Assembly (NCBI GenBank): GCA_018399915.1
Contig: JAGYNW010000160.1
Coordinates: forward strand, 1 to 5,136
Source of the DNA: Candidatus Omnitrophota bacterium
GTDB lineage: Bacteria > Omnitrophota > Gorgyraeia > Zapsychrales > Zapsychraceae
Length of the DNA: 5,136 bases
Direction of reading: 5' to 3'
Below, piece by piece: positions 3,446 through 5,136 of the stretch (positions within the stretch are counted from its first letter, which is position 1; each line of letters starts with the position of its first letter). A program made the position numbers and the translations under genes. The notes under the pieces are model-generated. The model was not told the DNA's origin and ran no database searches. It saw only the letters and a program-made list of their open reading frames with translations.

Positions 3446-5136
3446 AAGAGGTCAACGGATCCACCAGGGATTCATCCACGATGGAATCCCCGGATATCAG
3501 ATCAATCAACAATCCGGCAACCTCTTTATCTATTTGATATGGCGCCACCAAAATAAGCGCGCGCGCGTTTTTCGCGAGTTCCTGCGGACGGACGGGCGCG
3601 GCACTCTGATCTTCCCTGCCCGCATCCGCTTGCGGGATTGAATCATCGGCCTTTGCGCCTTCAGGGGCTTGCTCCTGCGGCTTTGGCTCCGGCCGTTGAT
3701 CCGAGACCTCCACAAAAACATACTCCCCGTTAAACCTTTGCAGGATGTAGACCGGCCGCGGAGCAATCTCTTTATTATTTCTCCACGCATTAACCGTTTT
3801 TATGGCACCGGCAATAACGTCATTATGATTAGAGGCCTCAATATTGGATACCACAAACAATCCTTCTTCATATTGCGCGGCGATCATGGTGTACTCCAGT
3901 TTTTCCCGTAATGTCGGCATCTTCCCTATCTGTTTGGCGATCGGCGGAACATTAATGGTAACCTCCCGGTTTGCAACAACCGCTTCCACCGCAACCTTGT
4001 CAAGGACATGAATATTGTCACCTAAGCGGGCGACCGCGTTCCACCGCGGATCCCGGCGCCAGCGCGTGATATCTTCAACCGACAACGCATCCATTTTCAA
4101 ATGATCAACAATCTCCTGCGGAGATAATGTCTCTGTCAATAAGGCCTTTAAGGCCAGCTCTTTGTATCCCTTGATCTCTAAAGTATCCTCTTGGGTGTCC
4201 TGCTTGATGCGGCGCAGGTAAAAACGCACCAGACGCGCAATGGCCTGGGAATCTTCAACTAAAGCGCGGACCGCACTCTCTTTTTCCAGGCCGAAAAGAT
4301 AAACCATTTGATACAAGTCCTGAATATCTTCGCGTAAGGCGTTCTTGAACATGCGCAAGCGCGGAAGCAATTGCATGTCTGGAAGCGAAGGCGCCCGCAC
4401 CTCATAATTTTCGAACAGCGCGTACCGTGCCCCCTGCTCACTGACATGAAAGATCTTGCCCTTTTCCTCTTCCCGCTCATAATCAAGCCCGTTTTCGATC
4501 AACTGCCAGATATCCTTTTTCAGCGTGGAGAAGGCCTTTTCGATTTCCGCATCCTCCCGGCCGACACACAGCGCAAAGTCCTCTAATCCTTCAATGCCCG
4601 GGATCTGATAGATCTTCAAATCCCCTTGTGTCTGGATCAAATTCTCCTCTGTCATCAAAGAAAGCAATTTCTCCCGGCGGGCCTCTTCGGTCTTGTACCC
4701 GGCAAAATAGAGTTTGGCTTCCAGTTGACTTACCCGCGTGGCATGCGTGTAGAAAACCGCGCCGGTCGTTTGCCCATTAGCCTTGGCCTCAGGCCGTGTG
4801 GCCGCCGGGCTGCCGGTCAGGCTTCCGGCTTCGGGGCGGGCCATGCCCTGCGTGGCCTTTTGGATCTCTTCTCTTAAGACCAGATAAACCACAGGGTCTG
4901 CTTGTTCCTCTGCGTCCCGGCCTTCTTGCAAGGCTTCTTGAGCCGCCTGCGGCTTCCCTTTCTTGAACACATCGCCTTCCATCATCTGCCAAACGCCATC
5001 TTGATGCGTATTAAACGCCGCTTCTATCTCAGGCTTGCCGCCCTGCACACAAAGCGCGTAATCTTCAAGCCCCGCGATAGATTCCAGAGAGTAATAGTTT
5101 TGACCCTCTTGGCTGACAATCAGATTTGCCTCTGTA
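3435..5136 (-). CDS. Large uncharacterised protein with tandem domain repeat, 5' end outside window
   Basis: The minus-strand reading frame is open to the right edge, giving at least 566 residues (counted from position 5135). The GTG at 5048 is not the start: it is the Val of a conserved ALCV motif inside the first domain copy. I recognise no catalytic family. In order there is a domain copy (residues 1-53), a Gln/Glu/Pro/Ala-rich linker (about 60-125), a second copy (162-214), a helical region (about 250-345) with an Arg/Lys-rich stretch near RFYLRRIK, then a mixed alpha/beta region with EGLFVVSNIEASNHNDVIAG and VYILQRFNGEYVFVEV. A second low-complexity linker rich in Pro, Gln, Asp and Ala (about 480-518) precedes the C-terminal segment starting near RALILVAPYQ. 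No signal peptide or membrane helix is seen in this part. The last residues and the TAG stop lie within the RAYT repeat array, so the natural C-terminus may have been altered. Confidence 0.8.
   Translation of the reverse strand, partial: TEANLIVSQEGQNYYSLESIAGLEDYALCVQGGKPEIEAAFNTHQDGVWQMMEGDVFKKGKPQAAQEALQEGRDAEEQADPVVYLVLREEIQKATQGMARPEAGSLTGSPAATRPEAKANGQTTGAVFYTHATRVSQLEAKLYFAGYKTEEARREKLLSLMTEENLIQTQGDLKIYQIPGIEGLEDFALCVGREDAEIEKAFSTLKKDIWQLIENGLDYEREEEKGKIFHVSEQGARYALFENYEVRAPSLPDMQLLPRLRMFKNALREDIQDLYQMVYLFGLEKESAVRALVEDSQAIARLVRFYLRRIKQDTQEDTLEIKGYKELALKALLTETLSPQEIVDHLKMDALSVEDITRWRRDPRWNAVARLGDNIHVLDKVAVEAVVANREVTINVPPIAKQIGKMPTLREKLEYTMIAAQYEEGLFVVSNIEASNHNDVIAGAIKTVNAWRNNKEIAPRPVYILQRFNGEYVFVEVSDQRPEPKPQEQAPEGAKADDSIPQADAGREDQSAAPVRPQELAKNARALILVAPYQIDKEVAGLLIDLISGDSIVDESLVDPLTSSSE
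4494..4652 (-). repeat. Internal domain repeat, copy 2 of the large protein
   Basis: This segment encodes residues 162-214 of the partial protein (TEENLIQ...IWQLIE). It aligns without gaps to residues 1-53, with 25 of 53 positions identical by hand count. Conserved blocks are TExNLI, GLED(F/Y)ALCV, EIExAF and a WQ pair followed by hydrophobic residues and E. The divergence shows an old domain duplication rather than a recent DNA duplication. Confidence 0.8.
4977..5135 (-). repeat. Internal domain repeat, copy 1 of the large protein (cut by window edge)
   Basis: This segment encodes residues 1-53 of the visible protein (TEANLIV...VWQMME), reading from the right edge. It matches copy 2 in order and spacing, 161 residues earlier. 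The match starts at the very first visible codon, so the domain probably begins further right and more copies may lie outside the window. Confidence 0.75.

Overview
This is a bacterial chromosomal window carrying five protein genes. From the left they are an MnmM/YtqB-type tRNA methyltransferase (minus), a GspF-type secretion or pilus inner-membrane protein (minus), an uncharacterised two-helix membrane protein (plus), a REP-associated tyrosine transposase or RAYT (minus), and the 3' part of a large uncharacterised protein that runs off the right edge (minus). The organism cannot be fixed from the sequence. Moderate and uneven GC, a lone GspF homologue, a RAYT with GGGGTC-containing palindromes and a large repeat-containing hypothetical protein would suit a Gram-negative-type environmental lineage, for example Omnitrophota or a neighbouring phylum. 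That is a weak inference.

Layout. Positions 1-103 are AT-rich and hold no convincing gene. The GspF-like gene (704-1726) and mnmM (104-676) form a probable two-gene minus-strand unit with a 27-bp gap, read from a promoter at 1804-1832. That gap holds a perfect hairpin related to the RAYT repeats. The plus-strand membrane-protein gene (1850-2563) diverges from the GspF-like gene and converges on the RAYT element. The RAYT (2574-3251) has a consensus promoter (3329-3356), a strong Shine-Dalgarno sequence and a leader arm able to pair with it. The right-hand 1.7 kb encodes a partial protein of at least 566 residues with a tandemly duplicated domain and Pro/Gln/acidic linkers.

The most interesting structure is the RAYT and its repeats. 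A 17-bp palindromic sequence, TAGGGGTCAGCGCCCTA, lies at the 3' end of the RAYT gene. Its exact inverse copy lies 0.8 kb away, upstream of the RAYT promoter, at the head of a 34/35-bp tandem duplication containing four copies of GACCCCTATTCT. A third, diverged copy (15/17 identical) stands alone between the GspF-like gene and mnmM. All three sit at gene ends. They supply the stop codons of the RAYT and of the large protein, and directly follow the stops of the other two genes. This fits a RAYT/REP-type system scattering non-autonomous palindromes. No second, wholly new system is evident in the window.
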